The notes under the pieces: generated by a model
The model's input: the letters and a program-made list of their open reading frames with translations, nothing else
What the model was told of the DNA's origin: nothing
Databases searched by the model: none
Assembly (NCBI GenBank): GCA_018433775.1
Contig: JAHDQN010000019.1
Span: 54,097-118,096 of the forward strand
DNA: 64,000 nucleotides
Direction: 5' to 3'
Source of the DNA: Deltaproteobacteria bacterium
GTDB lineage: Bacteria > Desulfobacterota > Desulfomonilia > UBA1062
Position numbers and translations under genes: made by a program
In this document: piece after piece, positions 44,279-52,275 of the stretch
Numbering within the stretch: the first letter of the stretch is position 1
Layout: every line of letters starts with the position of its first letter

Positions 44279-46387
44279 GTGAAAGACGGTTTGTCAGGGC
44301 TCCAGGAATCCGCGGGCTTCTCCCAGAGCCGGGAGAAGATCCTGCTCGATCTCCTGAAGAAAGCAACCGATTTCTATGAGGACATCATCGGAATACTCTC
44401 GGGTATCTACGAGCTTTCCGAGTATGTCCGAAGAGGCTCCCCGGAAGAAGAGTTCTACTCCTATGTCGTCAGGATCCTGATCAGGGAATCCCGCTGTGAG
44501 AACGCCTCGGTCTTTCTCGTTGAGGGAAACCGGGTGGTGCTCAAGGCCGCGGCCGGCATCGAGCTTCCCGAAGAGGTCCCTGCCGCCAGCATGGAGCTCG
44601 GCGAGGGCGTGGCCGGGACGTGCGCACGGGAGGGCAAGCCGATCCTGGTGGCTGATGTGCATGAATGCCGGTATTACAAGGAGTTTCCCGGCTCGCAGGT
44701 GCAGATCGGTTCCATGCTGTGCATACCCGTCAAAGACGGCGACACGACCTTCGGCGTCCTGAACCTGTCCCATTCCCAGAGCAACTTCTTCAACCTCCAC
44801 TATCAGCGGGTGTTCGAGCTGCTGGGCCTGCTGGTGGGGCAGATGCTGACCCTGATCCACATATCCTCGGTCTTTCAGCGCAAGAACCTCGACTTGAGCG
44901 AGATGCTGATGCTCAAGGACGAAAGCCTGCGGAGCCTCACCGAGAGCTACAAAACCGTGGTGGACGCCTCCGAGGACGGCATTTTCATCCTTGACGGAGA
45001 TGACGATGTCACCTTTTGCAACCAGAGGCTCATCACCGCACTGGGGAAGGTCCCGGTCAAGATTCGCGACCTGTTCGAAAAGGCGACAGCGGACTGCATC
45101 CTCGACTACAAGTCCAGAATGAGCCCGGGGCAGTTCCTGGACTTCGAGCGGACCGTCACCTTCGGCGCAGATGCGGGGATCGTGGGCAGGTTTTTCATCA
45201 AGAGCCTGCGCCAAGGCCAAGTCCTGGTCATGATGCGGGACATCACCGCCAAGCGGCGGATGGAGCAGCGCGCCATGCAGACGGAGAAGCTCACCTCGCT
45301 GGGACTGCTCACCTCGGGCATCGCCCATGAGCTGAACAACAGGCTCACCCCCATCCTGGGCTTCGCCGATCTCATAAACGCCCAGAGGCTCGGAGGCAAA
45401 GACCGCAAAAGGCTCTCCGTCATCATCAACGCCGCCAACTCCGCCAAAAGCATCGTGGAGTCCCTGCTGAAGTTCTCCCGGAACAAGCCCCCGGAAAAGG
45501 TGATCTTCGATATACGGGACATTATCAAGAGGGTGCTGAGCCTCTACACGCCGACCGTGAAGAAGCGCGGGATCAGGCTTGTAGCCGACGAAGGGTCCGA
45601 GCCGCTTTTCGTCCGGGCCGACATGAACTGCATGGAGCAGGTTCTGGTCAATTTCATCAACAACGCAATCGACGCCATCGACAATGAGCCGGGCACGATA
45701 TGGCTCAAGGCGGGGCTGCAGGACGGGAGCGTCCAGGTCTCCATCGAGGATTCCGGGCCCGGCATCCCCGAGGAGATCATCACCCGGATATTCGATCCCT
45801 TTTTCACCACCAAGGCCAAGGACAAGGGAACAGGGCTGGGATTGAGCATCTGCTACGGCATCGTCTCGGACCACAAGGGAGAGATATCCCTGGAAAATAC
45901 CGCTCACGGAGCCATGGCGCGGATCAGGATTCCCGCCATGGTTCCGGACACGCAGCCCGAGTGCACGGAGACGGATGCCGGGGAATCGCCCGCCCCGGGT
46001 GAAGAGAGCAGGCCCGGGCAGCGGCCGGTGATCATGGTGGTCGAAGACGAGGAGGATCTGCTGGAGTTGATGGTGGACTCCCTGAGCCCCTACTACGAGG
46101 TGAGCACCTTCACGAACGGCCGGCATGCCTTCGATCACCTGGGAGAGCATACGTGGGAGCTCATCGTATCGGATCTGAGGATGCCCGTGATGGACGGAAT
46201 GGACCTCTATCGCGAGGCGGTCAGGAAGAACCCCCGGCTGAAGAAGCGGTTCCTGTTCATCACCGGAGATACGTATGATTATCAGGTAAAGGAGTTCCTT
46301 GAGAAGACCGGAGTGGTTTTCCTGCGCAAGCCGTTTCGGGTCAAGGAGCTCAGGGATATGGTTCGCAAGCAGCTGCACGACAGGTAG
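44279..46387 (+). CDS. Cytoplasmic hybrid sensor histidine kinase (GAF-PAS-HisKA-HATPase-REC)
   Basis: A 702-residue kinase without membrane helices. It has an N-terminal helical segment, a GAF domain (about 55-205; LGEGVAGTCAREGKPILVAD, GSMLCIPVKDG), a PAS domain (about 225-325; VDASEDGIFILDGDDDVTFC) and HisKA with H350 in SGIAHELNNRLTPILG. The HATPase has NFINNAIDAID, EDSGPGIPEE and GTGLGLSI, and the C-terminal receiver carries D632 (VSDLRMPVMDG). It starts with GTG behind GGGGGG. Soluble GAF/PAS input suggests sensing of a cytoplasmic cue. The terminal receiver and two downstream receivers form a likely relay. Confidence 0.93.
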   Translation: MKDGLSGLQESAGFSQSREKILLDLLKKATDFYEDIIGILSGIYELSEYVRRGSPEEEFYSYVVRILIRESRCENASVFLVEGNRVVLKAAAGIELPEEVPAASMELGEGVAGTCAREGKPILVADVHECRYYKEFPGSQVQIGSMLCIPVKDGDTTFGVLNLSHSQSNFFNLHYQRVFELLGLLVGQMLTLIHISSVFQRKNLDLSEMLMLKDESLRSLTESYKTVVDASEDGIFILDGDDDVTFCNQRLITALGKVPVKIRDLFEKATADCILDYKSRMSPGQFLDFERTVTFGADAGIVGRFFIKSLRQGQVLVMMRDITAKRRMEQRAMQTEKLTSLGLLTSGIAHELNNRLTPILGFADLINAQRLGGKDRKRLSVIINAANSAKSIVESLLKFSRNKPPEKVIFDIRDIIKRVLSLYTPTVKKRGIRLVADEGSEPLFVRADMNCMEQVLVNFINNAIDAIDNEPGTIWLKAGLQDGSVQVSIEDSGPGIPEEIITRIFDPFFTTKAKDKGTGLGLSICYGIVSDHKGEISLENTAHGAMARIRIPAMVPDTQPECTETDAGESPAPGEESRPGQRPVIMVVEDEEDLLELMVDSLSPYYEVSTFTNGRHAFDHLGEHTWELIVSDLRMPVMDGMDLYREAVRKNPRLKKRFLFITGDTYDYQVKEFLEKTGVVFLRKPFRVKELRDMVRKQLHDR

Positions 46388-46394
46388 GTCACTC

Positions 46395-47066
46395 GTGGAA
46401 AAGAAAAAGATACTCGTTGTCGACGATGAAGAGATCGTCCGGTATTCCCTGGTGAATATCCTGAGAGCGCAAGGTTACGAAGTCGATGAGGTCCCGTCGG
46501 CCGAAGAGGCGCTGGAGGTCTTCCGCGAGAAGAAATACCACCTGGTGCTCACCGACCTCGTTCTGGAGGGAATGGGGGGGCTCGAGCTCCTGGAGAACGT
46601 GAAGGTGGTTTCACCCAAGACCCTGGTGATCGTGATCACCGGGTACGGGTCCATCAAGACCGCGGTCACGGCCCTGAGGCTGGGCGTATACGACTACCTG
46701 CTCAAGCCCTGCGATGAAGACGAGCTGATCATCCGGGTGCGGCGGGCGCTGGAGATGCAGAGCTACGGGCAGGAGCAGAAGCGGATTCAGGAGGTCAGCG
46801 CAATAGCCAAGACAACGGTCACGCTTTCTGATAGGATCAACACGCCGCTCAACATCATCCTGGGGAATATCGAGATGCTGCAGCTGGCCCCGGATCTGGA
46901 AAAGAGCCGCAAGGTACAGCAGACCCTGAAGGTCATGGAGGAACAGATATTCAAGATCAAGGAGGTCATGGACAAGCTGGCCAAGCTCACCACGGCCGAG
47001 ACCAGAAAATACACGACCTTGAGGGATTACGAGATCATCGATCTCACCTCGCCGAAAAAATCATGA
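46395..47066 (+). CDS. Response regulator with C-terminal histidine-kinase-like dimerisation helices
   Basis: GTG at 46395 stands 7 bp after the kinase stop. The 223-residue product has a full receiver (VVDDEEIVRYSLVN, D54 in LTDLVLEG, TGYG, LLKPCDED). About 75 residues follow that look like a HisKA dimerisation hairpin without histidine (LSDRINTPLNIILGNIEMLQ, KVMEEQIFKIKEVMDKLAKL), and no ATPase domain. The aligned position of the usual histidine is arginine/asparagine, so it cannot accept phosphate there. It may dimerise with or inhibit the neighbouring kinase; this is inference. Confidence 0.85.
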   Translation: MEKKKILVVDDEEIVRYSLVNILRAQGYEVDEVPSAEEALEVFREKKYHLVLTDLVLEGMGGLELLENVKVVSPKTLVIVITGYGSIKTAVTALRLGVYDYLLKPCDEDELIIRVRRALEMQSYGQEQKRIQEVSAIAKTTVTLSDRINTPLNIILGNIEMLQLAPDLEKSRKVQQTLKVMEEQIFKIKEVMDKLAKLTTAETRKYTTLRDYEIIDLTSPKKS

Positions 47067-47431
47067 TAAATACAAAGAACATACTCATTGTCGATGATTC
47101 GGACGATCTGGCCCATGTGATCGCCGATTTTCTGGGCATGTTCGGGTATCGCGTGCACACCGCCCATGACGGGATGGACGCCCTGGAATATCTGGAAAAG
47201 ACCTCCATGGATATCGTGGTCAGCGATATCCACATGCCCCGGATGGATGGTTTTACGCTCATGACCGAGATCAAGAGCAGATATCCCCGCACCCCCATCG
47301 TCCTGATCACCGGGTTCAGCGTCAGCGAGGCCAGGAAGCTGGCCTTCGAGAAAGGGGCGGACGCATTCGTCGCAAAGCCGTTTCATCTCAAAGACTTGAA
47401 AAATGTAATCGATTCCGTAGTGAGTAATTGA
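47063..47431 (+). CDS. Single-domain response regulator (CheY-like)
   Basis: A 122-residue stand-alone receiver: ILIVDDSDDLAHVIADFLGM, D55 in IVVSDIHMPRMDG, the threonine in VLITGF and AKPFHLKDL lysine. It starts in an ATGA overlap with the REC-DHp gene, so the two are translationally coupled. With no output domain it probably acts as a phosphate shuttle or sink, or by protein-protein contact. Confidence 0.92.
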   Translation: MINTKNILIVDDSDDLAHVIADFLGMFGYRVHTAHDGMDALEYLEKTSMDIVVSDIHMPRMDGFTLMTEIKSRYPRTPIVLITGFSVSEARKLAFEKGADAFVAKPFHLKDLKNVIDSVVSN

Positions 47432-47481
47432 TTTTTTTAACCGCTGTTGTACAGCACCATTCAACAAAGAGGAGGGCCTCT

Positions 47482-47943
47482 ATGAGGAAGACCATGGTAC
47501 AGAAACCCCGAAAGATCTTGTGTTACATCGATTTGAGCGAGCACAGCCGTTTTGTCGTGGAGTATGGCTTCGAGCTTGCCGGGCTCGTCCAGGCGGAGCT
47601 GTTCGTTCTCCATTCGGTGGCCGACATCAAGCAGGCCGCGGGTTTCTACGTCCCCCATGTCAACACCGAGCTTCTGGAGGATCAGGTAGCCCAGGCAGCC
47701 CGCGACAAGATGTACGCCATCTGTCATCAGGCAGCGGGAGAGGGCATCGATCCGGATCACCGGCTCGTCACAAAGGGCAGTCCGGTGGAGGCGATCAACC
47801 GGGCGATCGAAACCAGGCGGATCGAGCTCATCGTTCTGTCCCACGAGACGGGCAGGGGCAACCTGTACGGATTCAAGAGCGACCTGGTGGAAAAGTTCAT
47901 GAAGAATGCGACGGTTCCCTTCCTCGTCCTTCCGGTGAAGTGA
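47482..47943 (+). CDS. Universal stress protein family protein
   Basis: ATG at 47482 has GAGGAGGG 8 nt upstream. The 153-residue product shows the Usp fold: KILCYIDLSEHSRFVVEYGF, LFVLHSVADI and RRIELIVLSHETGRGNLYGF, ending VPFLVLPVK. The ATP-binding G-x2-G-x9-G-(S/T) motif is only partly matched (SHETGRGNLYGFKSD), so nucleotide binding is doubtful. It follows the two-receiver operon by 50 bp. Its 3' end overlaps the convergent unknown membrane gene by 47 nt. Confidence 0.88.
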   Translation: MRKTMVQKPRKILCYIDLSEHSRFVVEYGFELAGLVQAELFVLHSVADIKQAAGFYVPHVNTELLEDQVAQAARDKMYAICHQAAGEGIDPDHRLVTKGSPVEAINRAIETRRIELIVLSHETGRGNLYGFKSDLVEKFMKNATVPFLVLPVK

Positions 47944-48577
47944 TCCGGATCGATCGGACGAAGATCAGGGCGCTTTCTTTGTCCATGGTCCCCTCGCAGG
48001 AGAGCATGACGATCTTCTCTCCCTGAAACGCGAATCCCAGGAGGCGCTCAGGGGTGTAGAAGAGCATGGCTTCGGTGCCCCGGGGGTAGAGGATCTCGGC
48101 CCCTTCCGTGTTCTTCATCCACGAGGGGATGAGTTGCGACTTGATCCCCATGAGCGTGGGGTTGTACCGGCGGCTGAGGATCTTCTCCAGGAGTTCACAT
48201 GTGCCCATGGACCGCTCGTCGCCCAGAAAGGCTCTGATGAGCGGTTTGCGCAGCGACGTTCTCCACTCGTCTTCCCGGGGGAGCTTTTCCAGGACCCTGA
48301 TCTCGCCCCGGACCTTCATGGCGGGCACACGGATGCCCACGCTCCCGTCATGCCTGGGCTCATACTCCAGCCCGGATGGAGCGCACAGGGAAAATTCCGG
48401 GAAGAGGACCTCGGTGCACGGGCTGTCCGGGAGATCGACTCCAACGGGGACGAGAAAGAGCTCGGGAGAGTTCTCTTTGGCAAGTGCGATATAGAATCCG
48501 TAGATCGACAGCGCGATGATACAGATCCCGACGATGAACCGGATGCCCTGATTGGTCGGCCTGCCCGCTAGAACCAT
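47897..48577 (-). CDS. Membrane-anchored protein of unknown function
   Basis: A 226-residue protein I do not recognise. One membrane helix lies at residues about 12-32 (FIVGICIIALSIYGFYIALA). The rest, probably periplasmic, contains three cysteines, two of them close (PCTEVLFPEFSLC), and mixed beta segments (EMKVRGEIRVLEKLP-like region, AMLFYTPERLLGFAFQGEKI). The C-terminal 15 residues overlap usp on the other strand. It is followed, with a 10-nt overlap, from the small membrane protein gene at 48568, so the two form a pair. Confidence 0.7.
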   Translation of the reverse strand: MVLAGRPTNQGIRFIVGICIIALSIYGFYIALAKENSPELFLVPVGVDLPDSPCTEVLFPEFSLCAPSGLEYEPRHDGSVGIRVPAMKVRGEIRVLEKLPREDEWRTSLRKPLIRAFLGDERSMGTCELLEKILSRRYNPTLMGIKSQLIPSWMKNTEGAEILYPRGTEAMLFYTPERLLGFAFQGEKIVMLSCEGTMDKESALIFVRSIRITSPEGRGREPSHSS

Positions 48578-48819
48578 TTCGGATGGATGGGCTTGCTGGA
48601 AGTCTCCGGCCCTTCGTACGTATCGTAACCGCCGTGTGCGGGGAAATCTTCCCGGTAGGGAGCGGGTTCTTCTCCCGGAAACTCACGCCCATGTTCCTCC
48701 CCGGGTTTCCCTATATCCTTGCTGCCGAGCGTATACCGGCCGAGCAGCTTGAGCACGGAAGGGAGCACGAAGAAAAGGATCAAGAGGATGACGATGCTGA
48801 AAAAAGAGTCGTTTCCCAT
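48568..48819 (-). CDS. Small single-pass membrane protein of unknown function
   Basis: An 83-residue protein with an N-terminal membrane helix (FFSIVILLILFFVLPSVLKLL) and a hydrophilic tail rich in G, P, E and H. No family is recognised. It overlaps the next gene by 10 nt, which supports it as real coding sequence and as partner of the 226-residue protein. The ribosome site is weak. Confidence 0.6.
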   Translation of the reverse strand: MGNDSFFSIVILLILFFVLPSVLKLLGRYTLGSKDIGKPGEEHGREFPGEEPAPYREDFPAHGGYDTYEGPETSSKPIHPKWF

Positions 48820-48878
48820 CTTTTTACTCTACCACAAACACCGCGTGCGAAACCATCTATTTTTGTCGTGACGATCGT

Positions 48879-49565
48879 TCACGGCCATCCCTTCAATGGG
48901 CAGGACTCGCACCGCGGCCCGCTCTTGCGGCAGAAGTCCTTGCCCACGAAGACCAGGTACGCGTGCAGGTCCTTGTACACCGTCAGGTCCCGGGGCAGAC
49001 TCGCCTCGAAGAGCTGCCGGACCGTTTCGTAATCGGCCTGCTCCTCCGCCATACCGTGCCGGGAGAGGATTCTCCTGGTGTAGGCATCCACCACGAAGGT
49101 TATCTTGTCTGCCGCATAGCAGCAGATGCTGTCCGCGGTCTCCTTCCCGATGCCGTTGACGGCAAGGAGCACGGACCGCAGGTCATGGAGACCCCGGCTG
49201 AAAAATGCTTCCACGTCTCCTGCACAGAGTTCCATGATCACCTGCATGAGGTTTTTGAGCCGGGCGGATTTGAGGTTGTAGTATCCGGACGGACGGATGA
49301 GCGATGCGAGGGTTTCCGGCCGTGCCGAGTGGATGCGCCTGACATCCAGCATGGAATGCTCCTTCAGGAGCGCAATGGCCTTTTCTACATTGGTCCAGGC
49401 GGTGTTCTGGGTGAGCACGGCACCCACGGCGATTTCCAGCGGGGTCTCCCCCGGCCACCATCCGGACGGACCGTACCGGTCCCGGAGCACCCGGAAGAGC
49501 AGAAATGCATCGAACGAATCAGGAACAGACGATCTTGCCGGCGAGGTCTTTTCTCTGGATGACAC
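48879..49565 (-). CDS. Endonuclease III-superfamily DNA glycosylase, MagIII-like
   Basis: A 228-residue HhH-GPD protein: PLEIAVGAVLTQNTAWTNVE, then the hairpin LLAVNGIGKETADSICCYAA and the catalytic aspartate in FVVDAYTRRILSRHG. In endonuclease III the hairpin reads G-x-G-R-K-T-A with a catalytic lysine. Here the site is glutamate (GKETA), as in monofunctional 3-methyladenine glycosylases of the MagIII group. The C-terminal iron-sulphur loop keeps only three cysteines (CRKSGPRCESC) and the protein stops where the fourth would be. GTG start; its 5' end overlaps the crotonase gene by 47 nt. Confidence 0.83.
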   Translation of the reverse strand: MSSREKTSPARSSVPDSFDAFLLFRVLRDRYGPSGWWPGETPLEIAVGAVLTQNTAWTNVEKAIALLKEHSMLDVRRIHSARPETLASLIRPSGYYNLKSARLKNLMQVIMELCAGDVEAFFSRGLHDLRSVLLAVNGIGKETADSICCYAADKITFVVDAYTRRILSRHGMAEEQADYETVRQLFEASLPRDLTVYKDLHAYLVFVGKDFCRKSGPRCESCPLKGWP

Positions 49566-50301
49566 TCTTCATGTTCTCCCGTATGTCTCCCCTGATATTG
49601 AAGAGCATGGCCGTCATTTCGAGCTCGTATTCGAGCGCGGCCTTGGCATCGAGGCGGCTGACCACGTCGAAGCTCCGTTTCAGGGCCCGCACCACCTCCG
49701 GAGGCCTGCCCACCAGTTGTTTCGACCATGCGGATATCTCGTCGCGGAACCTCTCCGGCGGAACCACCCGGTTCACCAGCCCGATATGGTGCGCCTCCTG
49801 CGCCCCGATGGGCTCTCCCTTCAGGGTCAGCTCCTTGCTCCGCGCCATCCCGATCCGGGCCACAAGGGGGGTGAGCAGGGGGTTAAACCCGTATTTGATT
49901 TCGGGATGGCCGAAGATGGCACTCTCGGAGGCGATGATGATATCGCCCATGAGCGCGAGGTTGAAGCCGCCGCCGAACGCGATGCCGCTCACGGCGGTGA
50001 TGAGAATTTTATCGTAGTCCAGGAGCATGGAATAGGTGTTGACCGCGAGGCCGAAGTACCTCGTTGCCTCCTCCGTGGTGAAGTTGGGCGCCTCCTTGAG
50101 GTCGATCCCCGCGGAAAAGCACTCGTCGCCGCCGGTGAAAACAACGAGCCTGACATTGTTCCCGTCTTTGAGGAAGGAGGAGAAAACGTGATTGATCTCC
50201 GAGAGCATTCCATAGGACAGCGCGTTGAGCTCGTGCTTGCGGTCCATGACCACCGTAGCGACATCGTCCCTGACCTCCACCCTGATGAACTGATATTCCA
50301 T
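49519..50301 (-). CDS. Enoyl-CoA hydratase/isomerase family protein
   Basis: A 260-residue crotonase-fold enzyme. The oxyanion hole is seen in CFSAGIDLKEAPNF and AVSGIAFGGGFNLALMGD. Both catalytic glutamates of true hydratases are present (HPEIKYGFNP and SKELTLKGEPI). It should hydrate or isomerise an enoyl-CoA in fatty-acid or aromatic degradation; the substrate is unknown. CAGGAGC precedes the ATG, and a good promoter lies upstream. It is grouped with a DNA glycosylase rather than with other acyl-CoA genes, so the pathway cannot be inferred. Confidence 0.9.
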   Translation of the reverse strand: MEYQFIRVEVRDDVATVVMDRKHELNALSYGMLSEINHVFSSFLKDGNNVRLVVFTGGDECFSAGIDLKEAPNFTTEEATRYFGLAVNTYSMLLDYDKILITAVSGIAFGGGFNLALMGDIIIASESAIFGHPEIKYGFNPLLTPLVARIGMARSKELTLKGEPIGAQEAHHIGLVNRVVPPERFRDEISAWSKQLVGRPPEVVRALKRSFDVVSRLDAKAALEYELEMTAMLFNIRGDIRENMKSVIQRKDLAGKIVCS

Positions 50302-50338
50302 GGGCTGCTCCTGAAAAAAAATAATATTCTCTAAAAAA

Positions 50339-50367
50339 GTTGTACATTGAAGGATTCACGCTGTCAA
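50339..50367 (-). promoter_or_regulatory. Sigma-70-like promoter of the crotonase gene
   Basis: On the minus strand TTGACA (50362-50367) and TACAAC (50339-50344) are 17 bp apart. The -10 lies 37 bp before the start codon in an AT-rich stretch. Perfect -35, four of six at -10. Confidence 0.5.
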
Positions 50368-50550
50368 TCACATGATTCCCTGCGGATCTGCCCGGCACTT
50401 TTCCCCTTTTACGAGAGCGGCACTTCTTCTCCGCCTTCGTGCCCGCCGCCGTGAATCCGGGGCAGCCGCCTGCCGCGATTTTCAGAAGATGCGGGCGCGG
50501 TCCAGGGATTGCTTGATTCTCCTCCCCGCTTTCTGATATTCCTGTATCCC

Positions 50551-51999
50551 GTGTCATGCCTGAGCGTACGTCAACTCAATGAGCTGGCCAGGGAGGCCCT
50601 GAGCTCGTGTCTCCACGACGAAGTGTGGGTGCATGGGGAGATCCACGGCCTGAAGATGCATGCGAAGTCGGGCCACGTATACTTCGACCTGGTGGAAAAG
50701 GCACCGGATATGGGCGAGAGTTATGTGGCGAAGATAGGCTGCGCCTTTTTCCGGGGATCCTTCGTCAAGTGGCGCCAGGGTCTGAAGGCCTCCGGCATGC
50801 AGGATTTCGAGCTCGCGTCCGGCATCGAGGTCAGGCTCAAGGCACGGGTCGATCTTTTCGTCAGGGAAGGCCGCTACCAGCTTATCGTCTCCGAGATCGA
50901 CCCTGCCTATACCTTCGGCGCCATCGCCAGGAAGAGGGAGCAGACCGTTCGGGCGCTCAAGGCCGCAGGCCTTTTGGAGAAGAACAAAGGCCTGCAGATG
51001 CCGCGGATCCCCCGGAACGTGGGGCTGATCACCTCAGGCGGCTCGGCCGCATTCAACGACTTCATGCGCATCGTCGCCGACAGCGGCTATTCGTTCTCCG
51101 TGACCCTCTTCGACGCCCACATGCAGGGCGAGAACACCGTGCCCGAGGTGCTGGCCGGGATCGAAGCACTTCAGAGCCGGCCCGGCGTGGACGTCATCGT
51201 CATCATCCGGGGGGGAGGGGCCAAAACCGACCTGTTCTCCTTTGACGACCTCTCACTGTGCAGGGCCGTTGCCCTGTGCGCCAGGCCCGTGATCACCGGT
51301 ATCGGTCACGAGATCGACGTGAGCGTGGCCGACCTGGTGGCTCACACCTGCTGCGTCACGCCCACGGATGCGGCGCGGTTTCTCGTCACGGGGATGGACG
51401 AGGTGTGGGCATACCTGGGCCAGGCGCACCGGGATGTTTCCCACCGGAGCAGTGATGTTCTCCAGAGAGCGGGCGAGCGGATCAGGATGGCATCGTCCGG
51501 GCTGGACCATGTCACACACCGGTGGATGGTATCGGCACTGTCCGTTCTCAGGGAGTACGCCTTCTACCTCCACACCTCCCTGGCCCGGGATACTGCCGGA
51601 AGGGAGCAGATGCTCGCGATGGCGGTCTTGCGCCTCGCGAACAGCTCCCGCACGGCAATCGGGCGGCAGCTCCAGGTCATTGATGAGCTGCCGCGCGACA
51701 TGATCCGCGATGCGAGGACACGGTTCGCGTTCCTTCAGGCTGATCTCGCACGGCAGCAGCAGGGCCTCGGCGATCATGCGGACACGATCATCGTCCGCCA
51801 GCAGGACCGCATGGAGCACCTCGGTTCCCTGTTCTCCGTCATGGATCCCTCCAGGACCCTGCGCAGGGGCTACAGCATCACCATGGACTCGAAGGGAAGG
51901 GTCATCGTGGACGCCGCGTCGATCCGGGAAGGTGCGTCCATCACCACCGTGCTGGCAAAGGGAAAGATCGTAAGCACGGTAAATGACAAGGAGCAGTGA
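50551..51999 (+). CDS. xseA: Exodeoxyribonuclease VII large subunit
   Basis: The protein has the N-terminal OB fold (LSVRQLNELAREALSSCLHD, EVWVHGEIHG). The catalytic region follows (NVGLITSGGSAAFNDFMRIV, DVIVIIRGGGAKTDLFSFDD, ITGIGHEIDVSVADLVA, CVTPTDAARFL), then a long coiled coil and the C-terminal LRRGYSITMDSKGRVI. With XseB it degrades single-stranded DNA to oligonucleotides. The start is uncertain: GTG at 50551 is given, and TTG at 50509 is also possible. It is followed at once by xseB. Confidence 0.94.
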   Translation: MSCLSVRQLNELAREALSSCLHDEVWVHGEIHGLKMHAKSGHVYFDLVEKAPDMGESYVAKIGCAFFRGSFVKWRQGLKASGMQDFELASGIEVRLKARVDLFVREGRYQLIVSEIDPAYTFGAIARKREQTVRALKAAGLLEKNKGLQMPRIPRNVGLITSGGSAAFNDFMRIVADSGYSFSVTLFDAHMQGENTVPEVLAGIEALQSRPGVDVIVIIRGGGAKTDLFSFDDLSLCRAVALCARPVITGIGHEIDVSVADLVAHTCCVTPTDAARFLVTGMDEVWAYLGQAHRDVSHRSSDVLQRAGERIRMASSGLDHVTHRWMVSALSVLREYAFYLHTSLARDTAGREQMLAMAVLRLANSSRTAIGRQLQVIDELPRDMIRDARTRFAFLQADLARQQQGLGDHADTIIVRQQDRMEHLGSLFSVMDPSRTLRRGYSITMDSKGRVIVDAASIREGASITTVLAKGKIVSTVNDKEQ

Positions 52000-52217
52000 T
52001 GAAAAAGGCCAGACACTATTCCGAGGTGCTCAAGGAGCTCGAAGACATCATGGAGAGGATGAACAGGGGCGAGGTCCCCATCGACGAGCTGGGGGAGACG
52101 GTGAAGCAGGCTGCCGAGAAGATCCGGTACCTCCGCAGCGTTCTCCGCTCGACCCAGACTACAGTCACCAAGATCCTCAAAGAGGTCGAGGAAGAGTCCC
52201 TGGAAGAAAGCAGATAG
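51999..52217 (+). CDS. xseB: Exodeoxyribonuclease VII small subunit
   Basis: A 72-residue helical protein with the XseB pattern: YSEVLKELEDIMERMNRGEV, PIDELGETVKQAAEKIRYLR. Several copies wrap the coiled coil of XseA. The ATG overlaps the xseA stop (TGATG) behind AAGGAG; a GTG one codon earlier is also possible. Normal family length. Confidence 0.94.
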   Translation: MKKARHYSEVLKELEDIMERMNRGEVPIDELGETVKQAAEKIRYLRSVLRSTQTTVTKILKEVEEESLEESR

Positions 52218-52275
52218 AAAGATACTTCCCGAGAAGGGAATTGCCCCGGCTTTTGGGGTCTGTTATAGGAGTGTC

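Noticed and set aside
44294..46378. Long open frame on the minus strand (about 694 codons)
   Set aside because: It is a shadow of the hybrid histidine kinase, whose H, N, G boxes and receiver are intact on the plus strand.
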